Source of the DNA: Elusimicrobia bacterium CG08_land_8_20_14_0_20_59_10
GTDB lineage: Bacteria > Elusimicrobiota > Elusimicrobia > Elusimicrobiales > UBA9959
DNA length: 17,963 bases
Assembly (NCBI GenBank): GCA_002779045.1
Contig: PEXO01000321.1
Span: 1-17,963 of the forward strand
Direction: 5' to 3'
Shown here piece by piece: positions 7,879-14,806 of the stretch (the first letter of the stretch is position 1; every line of letters begins with the position of its first letter). The position numbers were made by a program, and so were the translations under genes. Under the pieces are notes generated by a model, which worked only from the letters and a program-made list of their open reading frames with translations, made no database searches and was not told the origin of the DNA.

Positions 7879-8857
7879 CGTACGAGGACGCGTCTTCGCC
7901 CTCGGGACCGCGGCCGGCCCCGCTGGGCCTGACAGGTCTGCGCTTTAGTTTGTTGGTGCAATACAGCCTGACCAGCTCTTCATCCACTCTTTTACAGCCT
8001 TTTCCGGCAAAAGCTTCATATAACCAGCCGCCCCTGCCCTTCCTTACCCCGGATACGATACCGGCGTACATAAGACAGTCTTCTTTGCCTACACCGCTTA
8101 ATTCGGAACAAGCCGAAGGGCCGGAGAGATACAGGAAATTTTTACCCCAGCGCGAATCCGGCTTCATGCGCCTCACCTGTTCGCGGCAATCCCGCGCGGC
8201 CATGGAAGTCAGTCCCGCGCAGACAGAGTCTTCGGAGAAAGCCCCGCCGGCCAGCCCCCTGCCCGATTTGACGCTTTTGAAGACAGCCGCTCCGATGGCC
8301 TCACACACTTTCTTTATTGACACGTTCTGCGGGCTCAGCTTGGACATCGCCATAGCCTGACTACAGGCGCCAACATCTATCTTCCCCTTGGCGGCGGTAT
8401 AGACCATCCTGGAATTCACTATCCTGCTGCGGATCCGATCGACATTATTGCTTACAAATCCGCCATAGCTGTCATCCCCGGTTGCGGCGGCATGACACAG
8501 GGCGAAGTTATTTGTCTCGTCGCCGCCAAGGCTCAGGCCGTAAAAAGCGACAAGGCGCGGATATTTCCCGTATGTCGTCATGCACTTTTCACTGGACAGG
8601 TCCGTCGGCCCCATGATCTCCTCCGGCTCCGGGCCCGTAGGAAGGTCCTGGAACAGAGAAGGGTCGGTCTCCCCCAGACCATACTCGGATTGGGGTATCG
8701 CCATGGGAGCCGACACCGGCGCGACCCCCTCCGCCGGCTTCTGAGGAACGATACTTACCGTCACCGGAGCGGCGCGCTCGCTGAGCCATCTTAAGGCCAG
8801 CAGCCCGCCCATCAGGCAGACCACCACGGCTAAAAGCACCTTGTTTTTATTCGTCAT
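7871..8857 (-). CDS. Cys-rich membrane-anchored or secreted protein, unknown family
   Basis: I do not recognise this 328-residue protein. Residues 7-23 form a single hydrophobic segment after a Lys-containing N-terminus, so it is probably an N-terminally anchored or exported protein. A Pro-rich stretch (about 31-80) follows. The rest, about 90-295, holds ten cysteines (92, 121, 155, 175, 203, 214, 240, 251, 278, 290), several in pairs about 11 apart such as C203/C214 and C240/C251, which suggests disulfides in a helical repeat outside the cytoplasm. The tail is basic and low-complexity. The start ATG has GGAGGAAG 11 bases upstream. It sits 37 bases after the precursor gene and overlaps the next radical SAM gene, so it may be an export, binding or target partner of the modified peptide. 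That role is inference. Confidence 0.85.
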   Translation of the reverse strand: MTNKNKVLLAVVVCLMGGLLALRWLSERAAPVTVSIVPQKPAEGVAPVSAPMAIPQSEYGLGETDPSLFQDLPTGPEPEEIMGPTDLSSEKCMTTYGKYPRLVAFYGLSLGGDETNNFALCHAAATGDDSYGGFVSNNVDRIRSRIVNSRMVYTAAKGKIDVGACSQAMAMSKLSPQNVSIKKVCEAIGAAVFKSVKSGRGLAGGAFSEDSVCAGLTSMAARDCREQVRRMKPDSRWGKNFLYLSGPSACSELSGVGKEDCLMYAGIVSGVRKGRGGWLYEAFAGKGCKRVDEELVRLYCTNKLKRRPVRPSGAGRGPEGEDASSYGE

Positions 8858-8894
8858 AACACATCAGGCTTCCTCCAGGCTGCCGGGCGGGCCG

Positions 8895-9140
8895 TCACCA
8901 TTGCCCATGACTGCTGTGAGAGCCATGGCTGGAATGGCTGGTGTGCGAGGTGTGATAGGCGCCGCCGGCGCCTGCATTGTGAAGATAATTGCTGTGGGAG
9001 GCGCTGGCATCCTGCATAACCCCGCCGATGATGCCGAGAACCGCGGCGATCTTTACAATATCACCCTTGACGATCTTTCCTTCCTCGCTGGTAAGGAACC
9101 TGACGAGGTCGTTGCTTTTCATGTTTTTTTTGGCCGCCAT
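8895..9140 (-). CDS. hxsA: His-Xaa-Ser repeat precursor peptide (HxsA-like)
   Basis: An 81-residue peptide that looks like the substrate of the HxS radical SAM system. Residues 1-30 are charged (FLTSEEGKIVKGD), 31-42 are hydrophobic (IAAVLGIIGGVM), then come QDASAS and a His/Ser/Gly-rich tail. From residue 63 there are five consecutive His-Xaa-Ser triplets (HTS HTS HSS HGS HSS) followed by HGQW and the stop. The frame could begin upstream at 9179, inside the hxsB 3' end, but ATG 9140 has GGGGAG five bases ahead and begins 14 bases after the hxsB stop, so it is preferred. HxsA proteins are known from computational family work as tandem HxS-repeat targets of HxsB/HxsC. This one is short, with few triplets. 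The exact modification is unknown; simple metal binding by the His residues is the main alternative. Confidence 0.85.
   Translation of the reverse strand: MAAKKNMKSNDLVRFLTSEEGKIVKGDIVKIAAVLGIIGGVMQDASASHSNYLHNAGAGGAYHTSHTSHSSHGSHSSHGQW
8907..8954 (-). repeat. His-Xaa-Ser triplet repeat in precursor
   Basis: Codons 63-78 of the precursor encode HTS-HTS-HSS-HGS-HSS-H. The His and Ser codons vary (CAC/CAT, TCG/AGC/TCT/AGT), so the repeat is kept at protein level rather than being a recent DNA duplication. Two further histidines (49 and 54) lie before the regular run, the first in a Ser-His-Ser context. Confidence 0.9.
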
Positions 9141-9145
9141 AATCA

Positions 9146-9151
9146 CTCCCC
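9146..9151 (-). promoter_or_regulatory. Ribosome binding site deciding the precursor start
   Basis: GGGGAG on the minus strand with a 5-base spacer to the ATG at 9140. It supports the 81-residue reading of the precursor over the longer 94-residue frame that begins inside the upstream maturase gene. Confidence 0.7.
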
Positions 9152-9154
9152 GGG

Positions 9155-10591
9155 CTAATCGGGCTTGCTCTTTGCCCAAGCCTCAAAAAGAACCCTGACT
9201 TTTTTCTCTCTCAACCGCTTGAAAACATGGTCCAGCATCCCCATATATACGGCGCAGCGGTAGCTGGGCTGATGCATGAACAAGTCCCCGTGCTCGGAAT
9301 AATTATAAACGGGGCAGACCCCGCAGTAGGGCTTATACGCGCAGGAGGAACAGGCAACCTGGATATCCGTGACGGAGGAGGTTACCACGCACCGGACCAC
9401 GGGGCTTGAAACGAGGCTGTTATAGCTGCCTTTGCCGGCGGAACCGATATGGAAGGCGTCGTCTCCCATGGCGGCCAGCATCCGGCCCTCGTCGCACGTG
9501 AAGACCCGGCCGTCATAATCGTAGGCCAGCTGCCCTATCCCGGCGCCGCAGGGCGACCGCAGGTCCAGGTAATTCGGATCGGACTCGCCCAGGATCTTGG
9601 CCAGGAGTATCCTGGCGGAATGCTCCACGATCCGGCTCTTGCCGGAAAGGTTAAGCTCGACCACGTAGTCCAGCGCCTTCTTGTAAAAACTCACGTACTC
9701 CTGCGCGGAGTAGCCCACCGAACCCCAAACGCGCTTTGCCGCGCCGAAAGGATTGAGGAAACGGATAAATATCCCCGCCAGGCCCAACCGGACATATTCG
9801 TCCACAATCGCTTTCCACTGCGGCAGGGCGGCTTTTGTAACGGTCAGCAGCGCATCGCCGGCCCCGGCCCCCCGGACGGATCTTTTCTTTATGGCCTTCA
9901 GCCACTTCACGGCGCAGGCATGGCCGTCGCCGCCCGGGAAAGGCCGGTTCGCATTGTGGAGCTTTCGCGGCCCGTCAAAAGAGGTGCAGATACTGACCTT
10001 ATGCCTGAGCAGGAAAGCCAGGCGGGCGGCCGTCATCGTGGAAAGGTTGGTCACCAGGCTTATCGTAACCCGTTTGCCGGATTTTTTTGAGCGTTCCCCG
10101 ATGGCGGAAACCATGAAGGACAGGACAGGCCAGTTCAAAAGCGGCTCCCCGCCCTGAAATTCGACCGTAAGCGACTGGGCCGGAGAGCTGAATATGGTAT
10201 CCAGGACCCTGCGCGCGGCGCTTTTGGACATGTCCGTCTTTTTGCCGGCGCGGCCGCCCGCGCCGGACTGGCAATACAGGCAGGAATGGTTGCACCGCCG
10301 TGTAAGGACGACAATATGCAGCCCGGGGCCGCTGAAAAGGAAGGAATTCTTCTGCCGCCATCTGGCGGAAAGCGCGGCAACTGCGGGCTCTCCGCTTAAA
10401 AAGCCGCCGGACGAGAGCCTGGAATACAGGGGAGTCCCGGCTTTAAGCCGGCCCGACAGGAAGCTGTGGAAGTCCGCTTCGGAAAGGGAAGCGAAATTCC
10501 CGGAGTCATTGGTTACCAGGTAACCGCCGGCCACCTTCCGATGGCGGAAAAACCCGGTTTTTTCGGGATTGAACGTATTCAGGGATTTCAT
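9155..10591 (-). CDS. hxsB: His-Xaa-Ser system radical SAM/SPASM maturase HxsB
   Basis: A 478-residue radical SAM/SPASM enzyme expected to modify the HxS peptide encoded directly downstream. The N-terminal 70 residues (FFRHRKVAGGYLVTNDSG, SLSEADFHSFLSG, GTPLYSRL) match the HxsB-type leader-binding region as I know it. CNHSCLYC (C100, C104, C107) is the SAM cluster site and VEFQGGEPLL (GGEP at 147-150) the SAM-binding motif. A SPASM region follows with C348, C366, C401, C414, C417, C423, C426 and C446, including CSSCAYKPYCGVCP, enough for two auxiliary 4Fe-4S clusters. The start overlaps the hxsD stop as ATGA and the stop lies 14 bases before the precursor, giving the order hxsD-hxsB-hxsA. Recognition is from sequence pattern plus context. 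Confidence 0.9.
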   Translation of the reverse strand: MKSLNTFNPEKTGFFRHRKVAGGYLVTNDSGNFASLSEADFHSFLSGRLKAGTPLYSRLSSGGFLSGEPAVAALSARWRQKNSFLFSGPGLHIVVLTRRCNHSCLYCQSGAGGRAGKKTDMSKSAARRVLDTIFSSPAQSLTVEFQGGEPLLNWPVLSFMVSAIGERSKKSGKRVTISLVTNLSTMTAARLAFLLRHKVSICTSFDGPRKLHNANRPFPGGDGHACAVKWLKAIKKRSVRGAGAGDALLTVTKAALPQWKAIVDEYVRLGLAGIFIRFLNPFGAAKRVWGSVGYSAQEYVSFYKKALDYVVELNLSGKSRIVEHSARILLAKILGESDPNYLDLRSPCGAGIGQLAYDYDGRVFTCDEGRMLAAMGDDAFHIGSAGKGSYNSLVSSPVVRCVVTSSVTDIQVACSSCAYKPYCGVCPVYNYSEHGDLFMHQPSYRCAVYMGMLDHVFKRLREKKVRVLFEAWAKSKPD

Positions 10592-11241
10592 TTGCCGGAC
10601 TTCCGCCCGCGCTTCTTTACCCGGACAGGAGGCCTGCCCGGCAAGCCGTCACTCTTTCCGGCAAGGGCCTCCGCTTTCCCCTTTTCCCAAAGCGCCGCTA
10701 TATCCGGCGGGCCGTCCGGATAAGCCTCCTTGAGTTTCCCCCAGGGCAGGTCCATGCCCGGAGGGCCGTCTTTTACCCCGCCGGCATTGGCGCTCTTTTC
10801 CCAAGGGACCGCAATACCCAGCGGATCACCTTTATACCCGCCGGCTTCCGCCTCTTTGAGAAGGTTTTCTATCTCCTTTTCAAGAGCCTTGTCGTCGGCC
10901 GGCTTTTCCTCCTGCTTGGCGGCCGGTTTGCTTGCGCCGGAGACCCGCGCGGAAACCAGGGCCTGGGCCACTATCTTTTCCCGCAGGACCTTGTGCCTTA
11001 TTGAGACCTTCAGACGCAGCGAATGGTGAAGAAGCTCGTTAAAGAACTCGCCTTCAAGATCGGCAGCCGCCAGGTTTATACCGGGCTTAACGCGCAGTTC
11101 TACCGATAAATTTCCTTTTTTGCCTCCGCGTATCCTGACGAAAGCTTTTCCCGCGAAGGTATTGGCTGCGGCAAACACGGCCTCACGCGGATAAATACCC
11201 GTCGCAACGGGGAAACCTGCGGTGTTTTTTCTTTTTTCCAT
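10588..11241 (-). CDS. hxsD: HxsD-like protein with repeat-bearing C-terminal extension
   Basis: Residues 1-97 resemble HxsD, the small conserved partner of the HxS system: GIYPREAVFAAANTFAGKAFVRI, a beta-rich stretch, DLEGEFFNELLHHSLR, and a closing RHKVLREKIVAQAL. HxsD proteins are typically about 100 residues. This one has 217, because an added tail follows: a charged Lys/Glu/Ala linker (100-134), three to four degenerate units of about 20 residues (135-194) and a basic end (RVKKRGRKSGK). AAGGAG stands five bases before the ATG at 11241. It overlaps hxsB by four bases. HxsD has no known enzymatic function to my knowledge; a role in precursor recognition or delivery is plausible. The tail looks like an acquired interaction module. 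Confidence 0.82.
   Translation of the reverse strand: MEKRKNTAGFPVATGIYPREAVFAAANTFAGKAFVRIRGGKKGNLSVELRVKPGINLAAADLEGEFFNELLHHSLRLKVSIRHKVLREKIVAQALVSARVSGASKPAAKQEEKPADDKALEKEIENLLKEAEAGGYKGDPLGIAVPWEKSANAGGVKDGPPGMDLPWGKLKEAYPDGPPDIAALWEKGKAEALAGKSDGLPGRPPVRVKKRGRKSGK
10660..10839 (-). repeat. Degenerate 20-residue tandem repeat in HxsD tail
   Basis: Residues about 135-194 repeat the pattern (K)DGxPGxxxxWxKxKxxA: GDPLGIAVPWEKS, DGPPGMDLPWGKL, DGPPDIAALWEKG, then a partial DGLPGRPP. The spacing is close to 20 residues. The conserved Gly-Pro turn and Trp-x-Lys suggest a short binding motif presented several times. Confidence 0.75.
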
Positions 11242-11246
11242 TGAAT

Positions 11247-11252
11247 CTCCTT
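11247..11252 (-). promoter_or_regulatory. Ribosome binding site of the hxsD-like gene
   Basis: AAGGAG on the minus strand, five bases before ATG 11241, in the 36-base gap after the pilin-like gene. This is one of the few genes here with its own strong ribosome site rather than an overlap start. Confidence 0.7.
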
Positions 11253-11277
11253 GGAACGAGACGACAAAAAACCTGCT

Positions 11278-11970
11278 CTACTGGCTGATGCGGCAACACA
11301 ATATGGTTCCCGAAGTAGGCAGGGTGGCGGCGGTAGCCGCGTCAAGCTGTTTAGAGGAATTGCCGCGCCACATAATGGTGTAGTAAACGCTTTTGGCCAG
11401 AGTCCCGCCACAGTACGAAGCAGAGCCGTTAGTGTAAGCCACGGTTTCACACTGGCTCAATAAAAAGCCGGTAATCAATAAATGACCCATGCCGCCGGCA
11501 TCCGTGCCCTGCAATTTCAAAACTCTTTCGCCCGTAGCTTTGCGCTGGCCTATCAGCCTCAGGGAATAGTCAGCGGTAGCGTCGTTAAGTCCGTGGAAGT
11601 CGATATACGGAGTTTCCGCGGTGCCGGCACCGCCAAGCTCAAGCGAACCGCCCTGGTCGAGGTTAAAATAGCCGTATTTATTACTGGCGCTCGGCCCGAC
11701 CGCTATACCGCCCTTGACCGTCAGCTTCGTACCCGTCCCGGCGGAGCTGGCGCCGACAGAAACAGCGCCTCCGTCGCGGGCCAGGTAGGTGTTGTTGGTG
11801 GTCAGGATATTAACATAGCCGCCGTATGGCGCCGGGTAATACGTGGTGAGCGTCAGGTTCTCCGAACCCAGAAACCCCGGCCGCCAGGTAAGGAACAACG
11901 CCGTCAGGAGAACCAGAACCCTCTCCCGTGTCAGCTTCAACTCTACGACCATGTTTTGGGTAGTTTCCAT
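11278..11970 (-). CDS. Pilin-like or tail-fibre-like surface protein (Elusimicrobiota type)
   Basis: The frame opens at 12030, but ATG 11970 has GGAGG five bases upstream and gives 230 residues. A Lys/Arg-containing N-terminus leads into one hydrophobic segment (about residues 13-35: RERVLVLLTALFLTWRPGFLG), then the segment TTYYPAPYGGYVNILTT and TYLARDGG. The body is Gly/Ala/Thr-rich and beta-prone (KLTVKGGIAVG, GGSLELGG), like phage tail-fibre or pilus-tip repeats, and ends in GTILCCRISQ with a CC pair. I associate this YYPAPYG architecture with Elusimicrobiota surface proteins; function is not known to me. It is the first gene after the promoter and precedes hxsD by 36 bases. It may be a separate surface protein in the same transcript, or a second substrate or partner of the maturation system. 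Confidence 0.85.
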   Translation of the reverse strand: METTQNMVVELKLTRERVLVLLTALFLTWRPGFLGSENLTLTTYYPAPYGGYVNILTTNNTYLARDGGAVSVGASSAGTGTKLTVKGGIAVGPSASNKYGYFNLDQGGSLELGGAGTAETPYIDFHGLNDATADYSLRLIGQRKATGERVLKLQGTDAGGMGHLLITGFLLSQCETVAYTNGSASYCGGTLAKSVYYTIMWRGNSSKQLDAATAATLPTSGTILCCRISQ

Positions 11971-11975
11971 AACAC

Positions 11976-11980
11976 CCTCC
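11976..11980 (-). promoter_or_regulatory. Ribosome binding site deciding the pilin-like start
   Basis: GGAGG within GGGGAGGG, five bases before ATG 11970. It favours the 230-residue product over a 250-residue reading from a GTG at 12030, which lies inside the palindrome. Confidence 0.65.
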
Positions 11981-12024
11981 CCGGCACGCCCTCCCGCCAA
12001 ACACCAGGAGAAAGCCGCGCCACC

Positions 12025-12040
12025 GTTCACCCGGGTGAAC
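12025..12040. promoter_or_regulatory. Perfect 16-base palindrome in leader region (putative operator or hairpin)
   Basis: GTTCACCCGGGTGAAC reads identically on both strands. It lies about 18 bases downstream of the -10 box, roughly +11 to +26 of the expected transcript, and about 55 bases before the pilin-like start. A repressor bound here would block transcription; as RNA it could form a short stem. The regulator is unknown and none is encoded in the window. Confidence 0.5.
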
Positions 12041-12057
12041 GCCGCATAACTTTATAA

Positions 12058-12086
12058 ATTATACCAGAGACGCGGGCGCATTTCAA
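12058..12086 (-). promoter_or_regulatory. Sigma-70-type promoter of the HxS operon
   Basis: On the minus strand: -35 TTGAAA (12081-12086), a 17-base spacer, and a perfect -10 TATAAT (12058-12063). Transcription should begin near 12051 and run into the pilin-like gene, then hxsD, hxsB, hxsA and the genes behind them. The surrounding AT-rich patch stands out in a GC-rich region. It lies in the only long gap (11971-12172); I saw no convincing terminator for the upstream genes there, so read-through is also possible. Confidence 0.75.
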
Positions 12087-12172
12087 GGGCCCGTGTTACA
12101 TTTTTATTACGGGGCAAGGGGTGGAACGCCAGGAGGAATGCCGCCCCCGGGAGCCTCCGCGGGGAACGCGGC

Positions 12173-13102
12173 TCATCGAACCGGTCCGAATTCCCCGGCC
12201 CCCCTTCTCTGCGGATACTCCGCCCAAACCCCTTCGCACAGCGCGTTATACCTGCAGCCGGCGCAGAACGGGAATTTCCGTTTTATTTCCTTCCTGGCTT
12301 TCCGCCAGTCCTTCGGCGCAATATCCAGTTGTTTCAGCTCGGAATACTGGCCGGCCGCGTTATTAAAGTCGGAAGCGTATTTCTCGCGGCCGGCCAGCAG
12401 GCAAAGCGGTATGGCCTCTAATTCCAGGGAGAACGGCACGCCCCGGGACAGGTTGCGCTTTTCCACGAACCGGATAACCCCGCGCACATAAGGCATGACC
12501 CCGCAGTAGCGGGGAACGACCGCGTCAAAATTAGAACCGGCCGCCCCGTTGGCATGCGGAAAAGCGATATTAACCCCTGCCGCCCCCAAAAGCATCAGCT
12601 GCCCGGCCGTTTCCTTCAAGCGGCGATAGTTGAGCCTGGTTATCACTATCTTCCCCAGGACGAAGGAACCGGCCGAAACCAGGTTTTTAATGCCCAGGGC
12701 GGTCTGATAATACGAGCCCTTCATCCTTGTCGTCCTATCATGAATTTCCGCGCAGGGGCCGTGCAGCGCGATAACGAACCGGCCCACATGCCTGGAAGCG
12801 GCCTTCGCCAGCGGGGGATAAGAGAACATCCTGCCGTTCGACTGCAGGGTAAGATAAAACCCCCTGTTTTCCGCGAATTCCAGGAGCTTAAGAAAGTCCG
12901 GCCTTATGGTGGGCTCGCCGCCGGTGAAGGTAACCTGTTTTATCCCTCTCGACAGGGAATCCAGGAGCTCTTTTTTACACTCGGCGGTGGACCTGTCCTC
13001 GTTCCCCCTTTTCAGCCGCGCGGCCGCCCTCTGGTCCGACACCACGCAATGAATGCAGTTGTTATTGCACCCGTACCCCAGTTTCAGATCGAGATATGCC
13101 AT
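12173..13102 (-). CDS. HxsC-like radical SAM protein (309 aa)
   Basis: A short radical SAM enzyme with CNNNCIHC (C12, C16, C19) and TFTGGEPTIRPDF (GGEP at 61-64). The middle (SNGRMFSYPPL, YYQTALGIKNLV, VITRLNYRRL) parallels HxsC as I recall it (NGRLF, then a QT-LGLHNL type segment). The C-terminus has IPLCLL followed by CAGCRYNALCEGVW (C280, C283, C289), a compact auxiliary-cluster motif in the same place as the CGGFFAS-type ending of HxsC. Together with the neighbouring hxsD-hxsB-hxsA set this makes it my best candidate for the missing HxsC role, but it lies upstream of the operon promoter and I cannot exclude a general MoaA-like enzyme. It starts 48 bases after the preceding gene with only a weak ribosome site. 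Confidence 0.88.
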   Translation of the reverse strand: MAYLDLKLGYGCNNNCIHCVVSDQRAAARLKRGNEDRSTAECKKELLDSLSRGIKQVTFTGGEPTIRPDFLKLLEFAENRGFYLTLQSNGRMFSYPPLAKAASRHVGRFVIALHGPCAEIHDRTTRMKGSYYQTALGIKNLVSAGSFVLGKIVITRLNYRRLKETAGQLMLLGAAGVNIAFPHANGAAGSNFDAVVPRYCGVMPYVRGVIRFVEKRNLSRGVPFSLELEAIPLCLLAGREKYASDFNNAAGQYSELKQLDIAPKDWRKARKEIKRKFPFCAGCRYNALCEGVWAEYPQRRGAGEFGPVR

Positions 13103-13150
13103 GAAAATATACCGGCTTCTTTCCCCGGGGGAAGGCCCGCTGCGCGGATC

Positions 13151-14806
13151 TTATGTTTCGCGGAGGCGGCCGGCCGGCCTTGTACCCTTGATGTGCGCGC
13201 CATAAGCGGCCAGCAGCGCGCCTTGCGCCGCCCGGATGAAGGGGCGGGTGCCGGGCGGCTCATAACCGTGGGAGAGGTCCAGTTGGAAATCATCGGGGAA
13301 CCAGTCGCTGCCGCCGTTGAACCGTTTCCAGGCCTGGAGGGAGACGCGGCGGGAGGCGGCGCCCATGCCCGCCCAGACAGCCAGGAAAGCCGCCGAAAGC
13401 GAACCGCCGTAAAGGGAGTCCGCCAGGTCCAGGTACATCTTGCGCGACCCCGGCGCGTACATCCAGACGGCGGAGAACAGCACCATGAGGCCTTCGGTCT
13501 TTATCCCGGCGGCCGCGCATTCCCTGGTGGAGATTATGTGGTAGGGCGGGATATCCCTGTGTTTTATGCCCAGTTCGCCCGCCCTCGTGCGCATCAGCGT
13601 CCCGTGCAGCGGCTGGGTATGGAAGAACAGCATATAGCTGACGGGCTGGCGCCAGGCCCAGTCGAAGGCGGAGCAGAATTCGGAGAAAGTCTCTCCAGGG
13701 GCCGCGAACATCATCTGCATCGTGATCTTGGTCCTGGGGGCCAGGCGGCGCATCTCCGCAAGTTTTCTTTCGACCAGGCTTTTAGGATAGCTCCGCCCCA
13801 GTATGCTCTGCACGGCCGGGTTCACGCTGTTCACCCCCACGTTTATATCGAATTCCCTGTGGTTCCAGGCCCGCATCAATTCGGCGTTCCAATGGTTCAG
13901 GTTCGTCTGGAAGATGAAATTACAGCCCTTTTTATCCGCGATATAGTTGAAAATCGCCGACAGGCGCAGCGCACGGGGCCGGTTCAGGAACATGTCGGAA
14001 TCCGCCACGAAGATACAAGCGCCGGGGGTGTCTTCGGCTATCCGGAGAAGATCGGCCCCCACCCGCTTATCGGAAAAGTAACGCGGCTTTTTAGCGGCCA
14101 GGTCGGTCCAGACGCAAAAAGTGCATTTATTGGGGCAGCCGCGCATCGTTTCAAAGGTATAGAACCGCCTGGTGCCGCTTTGTATCCCCAGGATGGAGGC
14201 CGCGTCGGTGAAAGGCGACGGGATCGCATCCAGGTCGGGCAGGACCGGCCTGCGCGGGCCCTCCCGGGTGACCCCGCCGCGGCGGACCAGCGCGCCCGGA
14301 GTGCCCGCCCAGTCCCGCCCGGAGAGGTAGCGGGAAAGCAGTTCCGTGAACGTAAGCTCCCCCTCCCCCGTGACAAGGACGTCGGCGCCGCACTTTTCCA
14401 GCAGGTCCGCCCCGCGCCCCGTGGCCTCGGGACCGCCCAGGATTATCCGCTTGCGCGGGTATTTTTTCCTTATGACCCGGCAAAGAGATTCCACTTTCCG
14501 CGAATTCCAGAGATAACAGGAGAACGCCACTATGTCGGGGTTCCAGGCGGCCACGAAATCCAGCGCGCGGGCGGAATTAAAATTGAAGAGGCTCAGGGTC
14601 CTTATCTCGCATCCCCCGCCGAGCTCTTTGTCGGCGTAAGCTTTAAGAAAGCCGCCGGCCAGAGGCAGCACCTGCTGGTTGCCGTTAAGGTCCCGGGAAA
14701 GCGAAACGATAAGCACCCGCGGCAGCCGTTCCCGCGCGGGGCGGCGCGCGGCCGCCCGCCGGGGAACGCGGCCCCCGCCCGGCGGCGGAAAATTATTTCC
14801 GGGCAT
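13151..14806 (-). CDS. B12-binding-type radical SAM protein, copy A2 (551 aa)
   Basis: Residues about 28-150 form a cobalamin-binding-like Rossmann domain (VLIVSLSRDL, IVAFSCYLWN, RIILGGPEAT, VLVTGEGE); no DxHxxG histidine is evident. The radical SAM barrel carries RGCPNKCTFCVW (C224, C228, C231) and later the VGVNSVNP and MQMMFAAPGET segments usual in this class. A C-terminal region of about 150 residues (PPYHIISTRE to the end) is shared only with the copy at 16950-17963. The ATG at 14806 overlaps the end of the preceding gene by 14 bases; no better downstream ATG exists before the conserved domain. The sugar- or lipid-modifying class B enzymes look similar, so a role on a peptide is inferred from context only. 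Confidence 0.92.
   Translation of the reverse strand: MPGNNFPPPGGGRVPRRAAARRPARERLPRVLIVSLSRDLNGNQQVLPLAGGFLKAYADKELGGGCEIRTLSLFNFNSARALDFVAAWNPDIVAFSCYLWNSRKVESLCRVIRKKYPRKRIILGGPEATGRGADLLEKCGADVLVTGEGELTFTELLSRYLSGRDWAGTPGALVRRGGVTREGPRRPVLPDLDAIPSPFTDAASILGIQSGTRRFYTFETMRGCPNKCTFCVWTDLAAKKPRYFSDKRVGADLLRIAEDTPGACIFVADSDMFLNRPRALRLSAIFNYIADKKGCNFIFQTNLNHWNAELMRAWNHREFDINVGVNSVNPAVQSILGRSYPKSLVERKLAEMRRLAPRTKITMQMMFAAPGETFSEFCSAFDWAWRQPVSYMLFFHTQPLHGTLMRTRAGELGIKHRDIPPYHIISTRECAAAGIKTEGLMVLFSAVWMYAPGSRKMYLDLADSLYGGSLSAAFLAVWAGMGAASRRVSLQAWKRFNGGSDWFPDDFQLDLSHGYEPPGTRPFIRAAQGALLAAYGAHIKGTRPAGRLRET

Noticed and set aside
8907..8954. HxS run as a plain His-rich metal-binding tail rather than a modified core
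   Set aside because: Not excluded, but the strict three-residue period and the adjacent HxsB- and HxsD-like genes make a modification substrate more likely.
9141..9179. 13-residue N-terminal extension of the HxS precursor
   Set aside because: It would start inside the hxsB coding region; ATG 9140 has a good ribosome site and follows the hxsB stop.
12087..12172. Possible terminator after the HxsC-like gene
   Set aside because: Only a 5-base-pair stem (CCGCG/CGCGG) and other weak GC pairings are visible, with no following T run.
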